Assembly: GCA_001599755.1 (NCBI GenBank)
Contig: BCHX01000007.1
Span: forward strand, 1,116,001-1,180,000
Origin: Gliomastix tumulicola
Taxonomy: Eukaryota > Ascomycota > Sordariomycetes > Hypocreales > Bionectriaceae
Direction of reading: 5' to 3'
Length of the DNA: 64,000 bases
The translations under genes and the position numbers were made by a program. The notes beneath the pieces are model-generated. The model saw only the letters and a program-made list of their open reading frames with translations, was not told where the DNA came from and ran no database searches. Shown piece after piece: positions 43,190 to 55,700 of the stretch. Every line of letters begins with the position of its first letter. Within the stretch, counting starts at the first letter, position 1.

Positions 43190-45205
43190 TTACACGGCAT
43201 CGTTGCCCTTGGGCTCAACAACGCCCTGCACCAACTCCGCCGAGTTCGACGAGGCAGGTGCCCGTAGCTTGTACAGCTCCGGGACGGGGCCGACCTCCTT
43301 GCCCGTGAGCTTCCTGATGCTGCGCTTCAGCTTCATGACCTGATGCGCCGCATGGTCCCGATTGCGGACGCTGAAGACGACGTCGAGCTCCTCCAGCGTT
43401 CGGTTCTTGGTCTCGGGGACGAGGAAGTAGGCGAAGATGAAGCCGATAATGTTCCAGGTGGCGTAGAAGTAGAAACCGCCCCTAACGGTAAATGTGTTCA
43501 TCATCTGAGGCCACGAGAAGCTGATGACAAAGTTCAGAGCCCATGTGATGGACGTGGCGGAGGCCATGCCCTGGGCGCGGATGTGCAGAGGGAAGGCCTC
43601 AGCGGCGTACGTGAAAGGGACGGGACCGAGACCTGGCGAGTAGGCAAACATGAAGATGTAGATGCTGGCCATGAGGAGGTCGTTTCTGAGGCGTTGGTCG
43701 GTGACGCTGAAGTTGGAGCCTGCCCAGAAGAGACAGATGGACAGGAAGGGAAGTGTCACCAGGAGTAGCTTTCGGCGGCCAAACCTGTCTATCGTAAAGA
43801 CGGCCGGGAGCGCGCCGAGCCAGTTCAGCGCTCCGCAGCCGAAAGACGCCAAGAGCGCGTCCCTGCGAGAAAAGTTGGCCGAAGCGAAGATCATGGTGCT
43901 GTAGTAGGCGATGACGTTGACTGTGAAGATCAGTTAGCATGCTGCTTGTTCACTTGAAGGGTCACAAAACGTGAGATGGATACTGACCTCCGCAGAACTG
44001 CTGCATGAACATGCAGAACCAAGCCGACTGGGCCGCCCGAAGATTCCTCCCGACAGTGAGAAGCTCCACGAGGGCGTTGCGTCGTCGTCCCTTGGCCGCG
44101 ACCTTCTCCCTCTCGACCTCGAGGAACTTGTAGGCGACATACATATCCCTGGCAGCGACGACATCGTGCGAGCGGAGCTTGCGCATGGACTTGTACGCGC
44201 GCACGTAGTCTCCCTCCTTGCCCCGGTCCATATACCATCGCGGGCTCTCCGGGAGGAAGAACGTAGCCGCCATGACGAGCAGCGGAGGGAAGGACGTGAT
44301 GCCAATCATCCAGCGCCACTGCGAGTTCTCGCCGAGGAAGTTGACATCTTGGAAGGCGAGTGAGGTGGCATAGCCAAGCATGATACCAAAGGCCGTCCAC
44401 ATCTGCCACATCATGGTCAGGGCACCACGAGTACGCTTGGGAGCGCACTCGGCGGCATAGATGGGAGCCGTGCTGGACTTGGCGCCGACGGCGATACCGA
44501 GGAAGAGACGGGCGGCGAGGAAGCACTGCCAGCTCGGGCTTACGGCCTGCCAGATACCAGTGATGAAGGCAATGCCACACGAGATGAAGATGGTGCCGCG
44601 ACGGCCGGTGCGCTTGTTCAAAGGCTGGTTCAGCCAGCAGCCGACGAGGGCAGCAGCGCAGTAAGGCGAGCCGTTGAGGAAACCCTTCATGAGGTTGTCC
44701 TCGATGCCAAACTCTCTGAAGTAAAACTCCTGCCGAGTATGTTAGTTGCTGTCGTCCGAAGAAGAAAAGGGCGAGTGACAACAAGGGGTCGGGTCATGAT
44801 GCATGCACATACCTGAGCACCATTGATCACCGTCTGGTCCATTCCCTGCACAATGGCACACGCCGCACATAGCGCACATAGAAGATACAGTTTCTTCGGC
44901 GTGGATTTCCAGGCATGCGTCTCCTCAAACAGGAGCGCATCTCTCGCCGCATCGCTGACTTCAATCTCGTTGGCGCCGCCAGGCTTGTTTTCGATCTTAG
45001 CGGCCAGAGCGCCGGCGAGCATCTCCTCATAGTAGTCCTGCAGCCCTTCTTTGGCGACGAACTCGCGGACGTCGGCAGCGATCCTGTTCATGGGGATGGC
45101 GTCGATGGGATTCATCCCGACGGACACGGCAGCAGCGGCGTCCTCTGACTCGGCGACTTCGGGGCCCGAATCTGAATTCCGGGCTTTCTTCATGTCGGGT
45201 CGCAT
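43190..45205 (-). CDS. MFS sugar transporter
   Basis: Three exons: 45205-44813, 44729-43988 and 43920-43190. The introns are 83 nt (ACTAAC...GCAG) and 67 nt (GCTAAC...ACAG); 621 aa. A long hydrophilic N-terminus (~110 aa) precedes twelve predicted membrane helices. Sugar-porter signatures are present: QGMDQTVINGAQEFY, RLFLGIAVGAKSSTAPIYAAE, PESPRWYMDRGK, IDRFGRRKLLL and VPETKNRTLEELD. It is a plasma-membrane proton symporter or facilitator of the maltose/sucrose/hexose permease group; the exact sugar is unknown. The next gene upstream on the same strand is a secreted GH32 enzyme, suggesting uptake of sucrose/fructan or their products. Confidence 0.93.
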
Positions 45206-46872
45206 CTTGGGTCCACTAGACTGTTAAAGATGTGTGATGGTGATCATGTATGAAGATAAGAGTTGGGTGACAGGACAGAAGGTAGACTTCTGAAATGATA
45301 GGACGATGGTGATGATGATGATGATGTTGTTGTTGTTGCTGTTGTTGTTATTGCTGATGATGGTGACGATAAGTATGATGGCACACCTGTCAAGCTTGAG
45401 AGGTAGACAAAGTGCTGAAGATATCTTGATTTGTCGATTGAATGGTGGTCAACAGACATAAGAAAATATTCCGAAGTAGAAGTCCAAAGTTTCATCAAAG
45501 AGAAAGAGTGCCCTCGTGCTTTTGGGCGGGAGGAAGCCCAGACTTTATACCCACGATGGGCGGGCACTCTTCACTCCACCCTCCCCCCCGAGTGATGACA
45601 TAGAGTTTCACGAGAGTGGCAGGATGGGGGGGAGAAAACGCTTCATGGGGCACAGATCCTGCCTCCTCTCTGAGGGAAGGTTTATGGTGAGTGGCGTACG
45701 GAGGGGGTGGGCGTGCCTGCCCGTGACCAGCAACGCTCCCCTCTAGATGGTTCTCTAACCCCCTACGCTTTCCCGGAGTTGTATGGGACGAACCTTCGTG
45801 AAGAGCTTCATGGAATGGGCGGGCTTTCAGGGTGGCTAGGCTTTGGGAAGAGTGAAGCCATCACGGGACATGCTAATACGTAGGGCTGCTAGCAAGGACT
45901 AAATCACCGCCGAACCGACATCCTAAGGAGGATCGTTGGGCTACCCTAGCAGGTGCCTTTAAGCATGGTATTTTATCATCGTCGAATTGTCCGTCCTCAT
46001 CCTTATGCTGAATCTGCAGCGGCGCTGTGAGGGCCCCGTCACGATGCTACATCTCTCCTCTCCGCTCAACCCAGCCATCCAGGTATCATCACCAGGACAG
46101 TTTTCCAAACTCTATGTTTGTTTCCACGGCACCAGCCACCGGTATCGGTGGCATCTCCCAGCAACCTTCATTTGGACTTTTTTTCTAGAGAGGGGTTGGA
46201 GTGTCAGCGGACACTATCCTCTGGTGCCCGGAGTCAGACTTCGCGCCAATGAAGACTTGAGGGCGCCGGATCACGCCTTATAGTTCCTGGTCGATCTAGA
46301 CTGACGATCCAGCAAAGCATCAAGCCATTCGTTCAATCATAGTACAGCATCCAGGAACCCGCAGTTCCGTCACCTACCGTAGGTACTCACTACGGGTATT
46401 TTAGTCAACGGCGACGTCGGAGCGGGTTGGCGGGACGATTGAACCAAAATGGTTGGGATGGCTTACTGGTCTCGTGATCCCATACTCACCAAGTGGGAAA
46501 ATGGTTTGTGGCTGGCTCCCAGGCATGGCTCCCCAGGGGGTTGCTAAATGAGGCAGGCTGGGGTGAGGCAACGCATCGGAGCATCTGCTCCTCGGACAAT
46601 GGTTATTTATTTCTCCGAGAATCTCCAGTCGATCGATCCGAACATGCACGCATCGTGGGCTGAGATGTTAGTTGTTGAGTGGGCAACCGGTTTTTCGACA
46701 GGCCGACGAAGAAAGGCGGGCCGATTGAGATTATGAGAACAAGTTCTGTTGTGGTTCGGCTACACTACTGTCGTTATTGAGACCCCATTGAATGGAAATG
46801 GAGAGAAATGTATAAAGTCTGAAGTGGACGCAAGTATCTAGGGGTACGTTGGTTTCATAGAAGCCCATGCCT
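45206..46872. other. Intergenic, 1.7 kb between GH32 and transporter genes
   Basis: Promoter and 5' leader of the transporter. It contains a trinucleotide repeat (45305-45370) and a minus-strand TATAAA at 45544-45549, ~340 bases upstream of the transporter ATG. No gene supported. Confidence 0.5.
45305..45370. repeat. Imperfect GAT/GTT trinucleotide microsatellite in transporter 5' leader
   Basis: Runs of GAT then GTT triplets, about 66 bases, lie ~100 bases upstream of the transporter start codon, between the probable TATA box and the ATG, so probably within the 5' UTR. Confidence 0.75.
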
Positions 46873-48544
46873 TTACGCCCATCCACTGGTCAGTGCGCTG
46901 ACGCGGACACTGACGCCCAAATCCTCGGCCAGACCTTCTGCCACCAGATCAAGCCGAGTGAGAGGCTCCTTGGCGAAGAAGGTGTTTGTGGCACTCTCTA
47001 TCCCGCCATCCACAAAAACCTCCAGCATCGACCTGTCCATCACCACTGTCGTGGTCCATGCGACATCCCCGTCCGAGTTTCGCGGTAGCGTTGTGACGGA
47101 GAACTTGTCTGTAAAGAATGGATTCTCGCCGAAGGCCGAGGCACCACCACGATCAATAAAGACCGTCGTATCTCCACCGAACCGAAATCCTCCTCTGATC
47201 GATTCGCCGGTGGAGGGGCTGGTAAACGTGAAGGTCAGGCGACCACTTGTTGGAACGCTCGTTGTGTTGACTTGGAGTAGCACGGCATTGGACTCAACCG
47301 CTGAGAAGTCCACACTGATATCGCCATTGCCGAAATCCTCATTCGATTCCAGCGTCTCGCCGACCACAGGACCGATGTCGTAAGGTAGTGAGACGAGCTT
47401 CCATCCGACCCGCTCGATTCTTGTCAGATAGTTCTGGCGAGGTAGACTCATGGAACTCCGAAACAGCTCATCGCCCGTAGGAACCTCGGAAGCGTATTGC
47501 CAATTGGAGGACCATGCGATTGAAACTGGCAGCTCATCGTCTGAGAGACCATAGAACCACTGGCCTGCATAGTTGTCCTTGCCGAAGTCGGCAATGCGGG
47601 TGACAGCATCCACAGCCTCGAAGTGAGTGCCGTTGAACGTTCCAGGGAAGTATTGGCCAATGGAGCCGCCCAGGGGGGCGCCGGGGCTGATACTGATGTA
47701 CATGAGCCACATGTCGTCCTGCCGCTCACCAGTCCGTGCATCGATGTACGGAATCTGAATGAGATTAGGGCACTCGTACTGCAGACCGATAAGCCCATGG
47801 AGAGTAAAGTTGCTAGTGGCAGTCCAGTCGATCAGGTCAGGAGATGTGAAGATGCCGATGGAGAAGTCGGTCGAGTACGCCACAGCCATCACCCAGTGGT
47901 CCTCATACCAGATGACTTTCGGGTCGCGAAACTGATTTGAAGTGCTGGGGATGACTGGATTTCCTTCGTATGGCGTGAAGGTATATCCGCCATCTCGCGA
48001 ATAGGCGATGGCCTGAGTCTGAAACCCCCCTTCTTCATGCAGTGTCTATCAAATTATTGTAAGCCGTTGTGCTTGATCATAACAGGGTAGCAGCACGCAC
48101 ATAGATGGCTACTACGCCATCACCTTGGTCTGGGAAGAATCCGGAGGTGTTGTCAGGATCCACGACGGCACTGCCTGACCAGACAAACACATGCTCTTCG
48201 GGCGGAAACAGGGCAATAGGCTGGTTCTCCCAGTGATAGAGATCTTCAGAAGTCGCATGTCCCCAATGCTGGTTCCCGGCAACATAGTCGGTAGGATTGT
48301 ACTGGTAATAAAGGTGCCAGGTGCCGTTGCTGTCACGAAACATGCCATTGGGGTCGTTCATGAAGAACTCGGGCGGCGAAAAGTGAACCTGTGGCCTCAA
48401 GGGCCCGGTGTAGTCGCCCTCAATGGGAGTCCCCGTGGGAACATCGGGATTGACGAAAGTCGGGGTCGGCTCCTCCTGGCAGAGGCACACCTGCGCCCAT
48501 GCCTGAAGCACTGCAGCTTGTGTGAGCAGCTGTCGCAATGTCAT
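46873..48544 (-). CDS. Secreted GH32 beta-fructofuranosidase (invertase/inulinase)
   Basis: Two exons, 48544-48101 and 48045-46873, with a 55-nt intron (GTGCGT...GATAG); the join is VVAIY-TLHEEGGFQTQ; 538 aa. Signal peptide 1-~20. The five-bladed propeller catalytic domain has nucleophile Asp64 in FMNDPNG, transition-state Asp189 in FRDP, and acid/base Glu239 in YECPN. WSGSAVVD and WQYASEVPTGDELFRSSMSLPR also fit. A C-terminal beta-sandwich (~380-538) contains MDRSMLEVFVDGG. It hydrolyses sucrose and/or fructans outside the cell. Invertase and exo-inulinase cannot be separated by eye. A TATAAA lies 70 bases upstream and a CreA-like GCGGGG at 48736. Confidence 0.95.
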
Positions 48545-48613
48545 GATGATAGGGTGAGGATATCTCTCTAGGGGGATTCACCAGAAGCCGGCGAAGTTGC
48601 CATTTGCCAGGCC

Positions 48614-48619
48614 TTTATA
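48614..48619 (-). promoter_or_regulatory. TATA box of the GH32 gene
   Basis: TTTATA on the + strand (TATAAA on the coding strand), about 70 bases upstream of the GH32 ATG. Confidence 0.5.
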
Positions 48620-50808
48620 TGGCCGTGAGAGGCCTCGCAGCTACCCAATGAAGCTGCTCATTCTCCAACGTTGCAGTCGACAACGGCGTCATGCCCAGAC
48701 GCGGTTTGCAGATCTCTGCCTCGGGATAATCCAATGCGGGGGAGTCGCAAATCAACAGGGACTGGCCGTTGAGAAAACAGGAAATGAGGGGGAGAAAATA
48801 TCACGGCACTCATTATGTCGAATAGCGGCCAATTAGACTCAGGCCTTCAACCCCGCAAGTTCAACAAAGGCCGCCGTGCTGATCGGCGAGAGTTAAACCC
48901 AACGTTAATCGTCGTCACTTATCGGCCCGACGGTAACACGGCTCCCTCCACAAGGTCGTATCAATGATCCATCGGAGGAGAAGATAGCCCGAGACGATGA
49001 AGGGCTTTCATAGTGTCTTGAAAACCTGCTCGTACGTCAGCGGGCCAGCGCAGGTCATTTCCCAAACCACTCTGGGGATGCATCATACCATGGGAAGTGT
49101 GTGTGATTGGGGGGAGTTGCTCAGGCCAGGCCTTCCTTGCACCCACCACCCCGCGCCACTGCCTGAACGCGATGGATGCACAAAAAGCTGAGCGAGAGAG
49201 CTGAACAATCGATAATAGGCTCCTCTTTCGTCCGTCAAGCTCCTCTCCACGCACCGGCAGACTCTCAGCCAAGCATTGCATGACAGGACGGGCCATGTTC
49301 CTCCGCAATCCGGACGACCCCGGCCGCGCTGCGGGGATACGAGGAGCTGCTGGAGCTGCATGTAACGTGGCGTGAATCCGAGGAACGCCGTGAAGCTGGC
49401 ATGGTGAAAGCCTGGACGGGGATTGGCGGTTTAACAATTTCGCTGCTTGGGAGGAGGGCATCCAGCTTCCAAGCGATCACGTGGTCCGGCTTCATCGTTC
49501 TGCGAGTCTCAATACGCGGAAGGACCGACCAGTCGCCGAGACCTTGCACTTGCACTTTGTCCGTTAGTCTGGGGAAGGAGCCGCAAGCAGTTGCGGCTTC
49601 CCCACGAGGCAGGATGTCAGGTACCGAGTACCTGCTCAAATTCCGTCCGGGGTGATCACTTGATCGCCTCTTTTCCGTCTGCATCCTCCGCGGCTCTCCG
49701 AAGAGCAGACATGAGCTGCCCATCGGCCTTCTATTTCCCGCGCCCCGCCCCGTTCACCGTATCCTCCGAGCTGTCATTACCAAGAGGTAGTGGTCTTGCC
49801 TACCCGGATCGTCGCGAGAAGTCCTGCCACCTCGAAGATCATATGAAGATCAGCTTCTGATAAGAAACTACTGAACCGCCCTGTTGGATCCGGCAGGCTA
49901 TCTGAGAACCTGGACAAGAGAGGCACGAACGACCTCAGGGCCCATCACTGCTCCCTTTAATCCGGCCCCAAGCATGGGCGTGTTTGAATGTCGAAAGGTA
50001 CTCGCCAAAAGCCCGAGCTTGTCCGAAGAAGCAGCATCGATTAGCCACAAGAACCTTTGATCCCGTCGGAGGATGAACACCAAGGGCTAGCACACCTCGG
50101 AATAGAGTTTCTTCTTGGCACGCTCTCGAATAGTAAGTCTGTGTTGTCTCGGGCATATGCTGGACAGGGCCCCGGACAGATCCTTGTGCAGCCGCACCCA
50201 CGCACCCCTTCTTCTGAGGCTCTTGGCTGTGGTCTGCTGCATCTGGAATTATCCCGCACCACCCCCCGCGGGGAAGCTGATTGGTGGCATTTGTTTATTA
50301 CACAGACCTCAAAGCTCAAGCATCTCACTGCTCGACCCCGGATATGGTGGACCGCTGTTGGTTTGTCCATAGCGCACTGGCTTGGGACACTCGAATCGAG
50401 AAGCTTGCGCGGCCTTTGCATGGGTTCTTGTAGCAAGCATGGATCTGACTAGTTCGACTCGTGCAGTTTTGATTGCCTCATGCCCCTCGATGGGGCGGAG
50501 ACACTGTCAGGTGCAAGAGCCTCGCGTCGACGTTAAGAACGAGCTGGATCAATCAGTCGACTTGGCCGCTCCTGCCATCCATGCTTCGGGGGCTTTGAGA
50601 AGGGGCAGGATGTCAAGTTACGGGGTAAAGAAAGCCTTGAGTGGTGGAACAATGTCGACTCGGTTCCGTCTTGACAACATCGCTGAGCTTGGTTGTCACA
50701 AATGCGAGACGACCAAGACACTTGGCCATGCAGGCGCGGTGATGACCGCTTCATCGAGAAGTCTCTGCAAAGGTAGCCAAGGTAAAGCAGTCCCTTGACT
50801 GAGTTGAG

Positions 50809-50816
50809 TATATAAG
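50809..50816 (+). promoter_or_regulatory. TATA box of the pectate lyase gene
   Basis: TATATAAG, 117 bases upstream of the ATG, in a typical spacing for a strongly induced secreted enzyme. Confidence 0.5.
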
Positions 50817-50925
50817 AGATGCTCGAGGACTCTCAAGTTGAGGTGTTCTGAAGCATCACCATCAGCACAGCCCTCCCCAGAAGACAGCAAACTAAAACAG
50901 ACAAAGTCAGTAATACACCAACACG

Positions 50926-52062
50926 ATGCTTGGAGCCACAACCATTGCAGCCATTCTTGGCTTTGCCGGCTCGGCCCTGGCCCAGTGCGGCGCCGCTCCC
51001 GTGAACCAGCTCGTCGGCTTCGGTGCCGGAACTACTGGTGGAGGCAGCGGTAGTGGCACGACCGTTACCTCGTGCTCGCAGCTTGAGACTGCTGTCAAGA
51101 ATGGCGGAGTCATTCGCGTCTCCGGCACTCTTAGCAACTGCGGTGATGTGAGGCTTGTGAGCGGCACCACCCTAATTGGTGTCGGCAGCAACTCTGGTGC
51201 GTAATCTGGAGCTTGGTCAAACTTGGGGTGTATAGAGCGAGTTTTGGTGGGCGAGGATCGCTGACATTGTCTCACAGGCTTCACTGGAAGCACCATCAAA
51301 GTCCGCAAGATTTCCAACATCATCATTCGAAACCTCAACTTGCGCACTCCTGCCAAGGGCGATGATCTGATCGACATCGAAGAGGCGACCCAAATCTGGA
51401 TCGACCACAACACGTTCCGCAACGACGGTCTCACCGGCGACAAGGACTACTATGATGGTCTGCTGGACGCGAAGCGTGCCTCGGACTTCATCACAGTCTC
51501 CTGGAACCAGTTCCATGACCACGTGAGATGACCGCAATCTTCTAACTCGATTGACGGGCTATACTGACCAAACCGTGCAGTGGAAGGGCTCGCTGATTGG
51601 TCACTCCGCCAGTAACAGCGGCCAGGACAGCGGCAAGCTGCGCATCACCTACCACCACAATCTCTGGAACAATGTCAACTCGCGCACGCCTTCTGTCCGG
51701 TTCGGCACGGCGCATATCTACTCGAGCTGCTACGAGAACATCCCCACGTCCGGCGTCAACTCGCGCGAGGGTGCGCAGGCTCTGGTTGAGCACACGTCCT
51801 TCAACAACGTCCAGCGCGCCATCGTGACGAACCTCGATGCCAAGGTGCAGGGTTTCGCGACTCAGAGGAACAATGTCTTTGTGAACAGCCCCACGGAGAT
51901 CACACAGGTCGGCTCCTGGAGCCCTTCGTACAGCTACACGTAAGTGTTCGGGTCTGGATGCCGGCTGGGATGGCAACGCTGACTTTTTTGACTAGCACTG
52001 ATCCGGCGAGCTGCATCTGCAGCCACCTCCGCTCGCAGGCCGGCACTGGTGTCATTGCTTAA
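50926..52062 (+). CDS. Secreted pectate lyase, PL1 family
   Basis: Four exons: 50926-51196, 51278-51522, 51581-51939 and 51996-52062. The introns are 81, 58 and 56 nt; 313 aa. Signal peptide 1-~19 (MLGATTIAAILGFAGSALA). The parallel beta-helix has the PL1 signatures VRKISNIIIRNLNLR, the Ca-binding block DLIDIEEATQIWIDHNTF, DGLLDAKRASDFITVSWNQF, and the substrate/catalytic region VNSRTPSVRFGTAHIYSSCY with its Arg residues. The C-terminus is short with CICSHLRSQAG. It cleaves polygalacturonate by beta-elimination in plant cell walls. No carbohydrate-binding module. Confidence 0.96.
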
Positions 52063-52706
52063 GTGCTTGGATGGACGCAGTTGATGCAAGTGGATGCACC
52101 CTTCACTGACTGGTCAAGCCGAGGAGAGGGCTGCAAAGGTGGCCATGGAGGCCAAGGATCAACGCAATCGAATACTTACTCAAAGGAAATAAAATCAATT
52201 GAGCCCGGTGAAGAGAGATTAATCAGTGTGAAGGACAGCCCAGGGGTACCTTAACCGCTGACGTGCAAAGTGGGTCCGTGGTTGTCATGCCAACATCGGG
52301 TCCTGTGTTTTGTTTGCAGTCCGTGTGCGACACTCCCAGATGATCCTCCAAGACACCTCCCAGACCTCAAGTCAAGAAAAGGGTCCCCCACCTTGCATGA
52401 GCTCCGAGAGCTAGCTCTGGGCCAATCCACTTCACCTCCATACATCATCCAGCTCCTTAGCCCTCTTGTTCCCGTTCATCATCATCCTCATCGCTTCTTC
52501 CACGAGAACGACAACGCTCTGCTTATCCTTCCATCCTGGAGCCAGCGTCGCCATCCAAAAGAACTGACCAATTCGACGCCGGTCGTCATATCGCGCCCGT
52601 TCTCCAACCCCAGCGTTGGAACGTTGTTGTCTCGCCCTACACCGGGGCAAAGCATTCCAGCAACTCTCTTCATTCCCACCACTCTCCAAGCCAACAGACA
52701 CACACA
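52063..52706. other. Intergenic upstream of the chitin synthase gene
   Basis: About 640 bases; CT-rich from ~52440 to the start codon, consistent with a long pyrimidine-rich leader. No gene supported. Confidence 0.5.
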
Positions 52707-55700
52707 ATGGACGGCGGTCCAAACACGCCGTCTCGGCCCCCGGACTACTCGCTGCCGTCGTACGACGACGAGCACGACACGCCCTCGGCGGGCCAGAACC
52801 CAGCCGCAGTGAGACTGCTGACCTCAGTCGACGAGCCGCTCGAAGACTCGCGTTCGTACGTACCATCCACTCACCCAGCGCCCTTGAACTTGACACCTTC
52901 TCCATCGGTGAAGCTAGTTGCTTCAGACAACAACAAGAGTATCGTGCAGCCTGAACCGTATACTTCGGACCGGGATATACAGCAAGAACAGGCAGCAGAG
53001 ATACAGGACCGTCCTCAGCGGGAGCAGGTCATAATCTCCCGAAGGCCCGTCGCACAGCAGCGCAACGCCTCTGTAAAGTTGCAGAAGCGCAAGAAGCCGC
53101 CGCACGTCGTCTTCGCGGAGCTCGCGCAGGCGCTCCCCGACATCCCGGAGGGCCCCAGCGAGCGCTCCCAGCGGCGGAAGTCAGGCAGTTGCCTACCCAT
53201 CACTCCTCCTGCTGCTGCTGCTGCTGCGACAGTCAAAGTCATCGACACCGAGGAGGACCTCGAGGACGAGAGAATGAGACAGAGGAATAACTTACACGGG
53301 CCCCGCGCGGCCGCCAACAACAGGGACAGACGCCGCCGCTACCAACCAAGCATCATCTCGTCGCACTCGCGCACCAACTCGATGCTCGACGACGCGCCGA
53401 GCATGCCGCCTCCAGACTCGACATACGTGCCATTTGCCGGCAGAGACAGAGACAGAGACGGCTCGCCGCAGCGGCCGTGGACGCCGAGCTCGCGGATGAG
53501 CGACTATTCGCGACCGCCGCCGACGAACCTCTCGTACGAGCCGTCGGATCTGAACGGGAGTCCTCGTCCGGGGACGCCGTCTTCACGATACGGGGGCAGC
53601 CCGAGACGGCCGCTCCCGCCTGCGCCGCTGTTCTCGAATCCAGGTGCACGCGCTTCGCAGCAGACGTTTGCCGATGACGCGACGGTGTCCATCCCGCTGC
53701 ACGAGGGCTCGACGCTCACCGACCCAGACGACGTCTTCGGCCCAGACTCGGACCTCGGCAGCCGTCCTCGACCGGTGCCCGGCGACAACCTCAACAGACA
53801 CTCGTACGCGTCCTCGCAGATGACGCTCAACGAGGACGGGCACGAGGCCGCCGCCACCGACTACTACGACGAGAAGACAGGCCTCGACGGCGACTTCGAG
53901 CACTACGGCCCAGCACCCGATGGCGCGCAGGAGCGCAGAGGCGTGCGCGCGCCGCAGATGTCGCGCAAAGAGGTGCAGCTCATCAACGGCGAGCTCGTGC
54001 TCGAGTGCAAGATCCCGACGATCCTGTACAGCTTCCTACCGCGGCGCGACGAGGTCGAGTTCACGCACATGCGCTACACGGCCGTGACCTGCGACCCGGA
54101 CGACTTCGTGGACAAGGGGTACAAGCTGCGGCAGTCCATCGGCCGCACGACGCGCGAGACGGAGCTGTTCATCTGCGTCACCATGTACAACGAGGACGAG
54201 ATCGGCTTCACGCGGACGATGCACGCGGTGATGAAGAACATCAGCCACTTCTGCTCGCGCTCCAAGTCGCGCACCTGGGGCGACAACGGCTGGCAGAAGA
54301 TCGTCGTCTGCATCATCTCGGACGGCCGCGAGAAGATTCACCCGCGCACACTAGATGCCCTCGCCGCCATGGGCGTCTACCAGCACGGCATCGCCAAGAA
54401 CTACGTCAACAACCGCGCCGTCCAGGCCCACGTCTACGAGTACACGACGCAGGTCAGCCTCGACTCGGACCTCAAGTTCAAGGGCGCCGAGAAGGGCATC
54501 GTGCCGTGCCAGCTCATCTTCTGTCTCAAGGAGAAGAACCAGCGCAAGCTCAACAGCCACCGCTGGTTCTTCAACGCGTTCGGCAAGGCGCTCAACCCGA
54601 ACGTGTGTATCCTGCTGGACGTCGGTACGCGTCCCGGAGGCAACTCGCTCTACCATCTGTGGAAGGCGTTTGATACGGACTCGAACGTGGCCGGTGCCTG
54701 CGGCGAGATCAAGGCCATGAAGGGCAAGATGGGCGCCAACCTGCTCAACCCGCTCGTCGCGTCGCAGAACTTCGAGTACAAGATGTCCAACATCCTCGAC
54801 AAGCCGCTCGAGTCGGTCTTTGGGTACATCACGGTGCTGCCCGGCGCGCTGAGCGCGTATCGCTACCACGCGCTGCAGAACGACGAGACCGGGCACGGCC
54901 CGCTGAGCCAGTACTTCAAGGGGGAGACGCTGCACGGCCAGCACGCCGATGTCTTCACGGCCAACATGTATCTTGCCGAGGACCGTATCCTGTGCTGGGA
55001 GCTGGTCGTGAAGCGCGGCGAGAGATGGGTGTTGAAGTATGTCAAGGGCTGCAAAGGAGAGACGGATGTTCCTGGTGAGTTCCCAGTTTCTCTCAAGTAT
55101 AAGAGAGAGATCAGTCCACTAACAAAGTTCCCAGACTCCGTCCCCGAGTTCATCTCGCAGCGTCGACGATGGCTCAACGGCGCCTTCTTCGCCGCCGTCT
55201 ACTCCCTCGTCCAGTGCCGCCAGATCTGGCAGACGGACCACACCATCCCGCGCAAGCTGCTCCTCTGCGTCGAGACGGTCTACCAGTTCGTCCAGCTGCT
55301 CTTCACCTACTTCTCGCTCGCCAACTTCTTCCTCACCTTCTATTTCGTGGCGGGCGGCCTCGCGGACCCGCGCGTCGACCCCTTTGGCCACGGCATCGGC
55401 AAGATCTTCTTCATCATCCTCAAGTTCGTCTGCATCCTCCTCATCGCAGCGCAGTTCATCCTCTCGCTCGGCAACCGGCCCCAGGGCGCGGCCAAACTGT
55501 ACCTGGCGAGTATGATCATCTGCGCCGTCATCATGGTCTACACGAGCTTCACCATCATCTACATCGTGATCCACCAGCTCACGAGCGACGAGAACAAGGA
55601 CGGCTTCAAGATCGGAAACAACGTCTTTACCAACCTCATCGTCTCCGTCACGTCCACCATTGGCCTGTACATTGTCATGTCGCTGCTGTACCTCGAGCCG

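Larger units (their letters stand above)
48545..50925. other. Intergenic, 2.4 kb divergent region GH32 / pectate lyase
   Basis: The longest gene-free stretch. Frames of up to ~166 codons exist on both strands but none shows a domain, codon pattern or splice structure I trust. It contains a CreA-type GCGGGG (48736-48741) near the GH32 side and the pectate lyase TATA box on the right. Confidence 0.5.

Noticed and set aside
48961..49461. 166-codon minus-strand frame in the 2.4-kb gap
   Set aside because: Random-looking composition, no domain, isolated from any splice-compatible exon.
52853..52925. Possible N-terminal intron in the chitin synthase gene (GTACGT...TTCAG)
   Set aside because: All donor/acceptor combinations tried shift the frame into an early stop; the unspliced frame is open.
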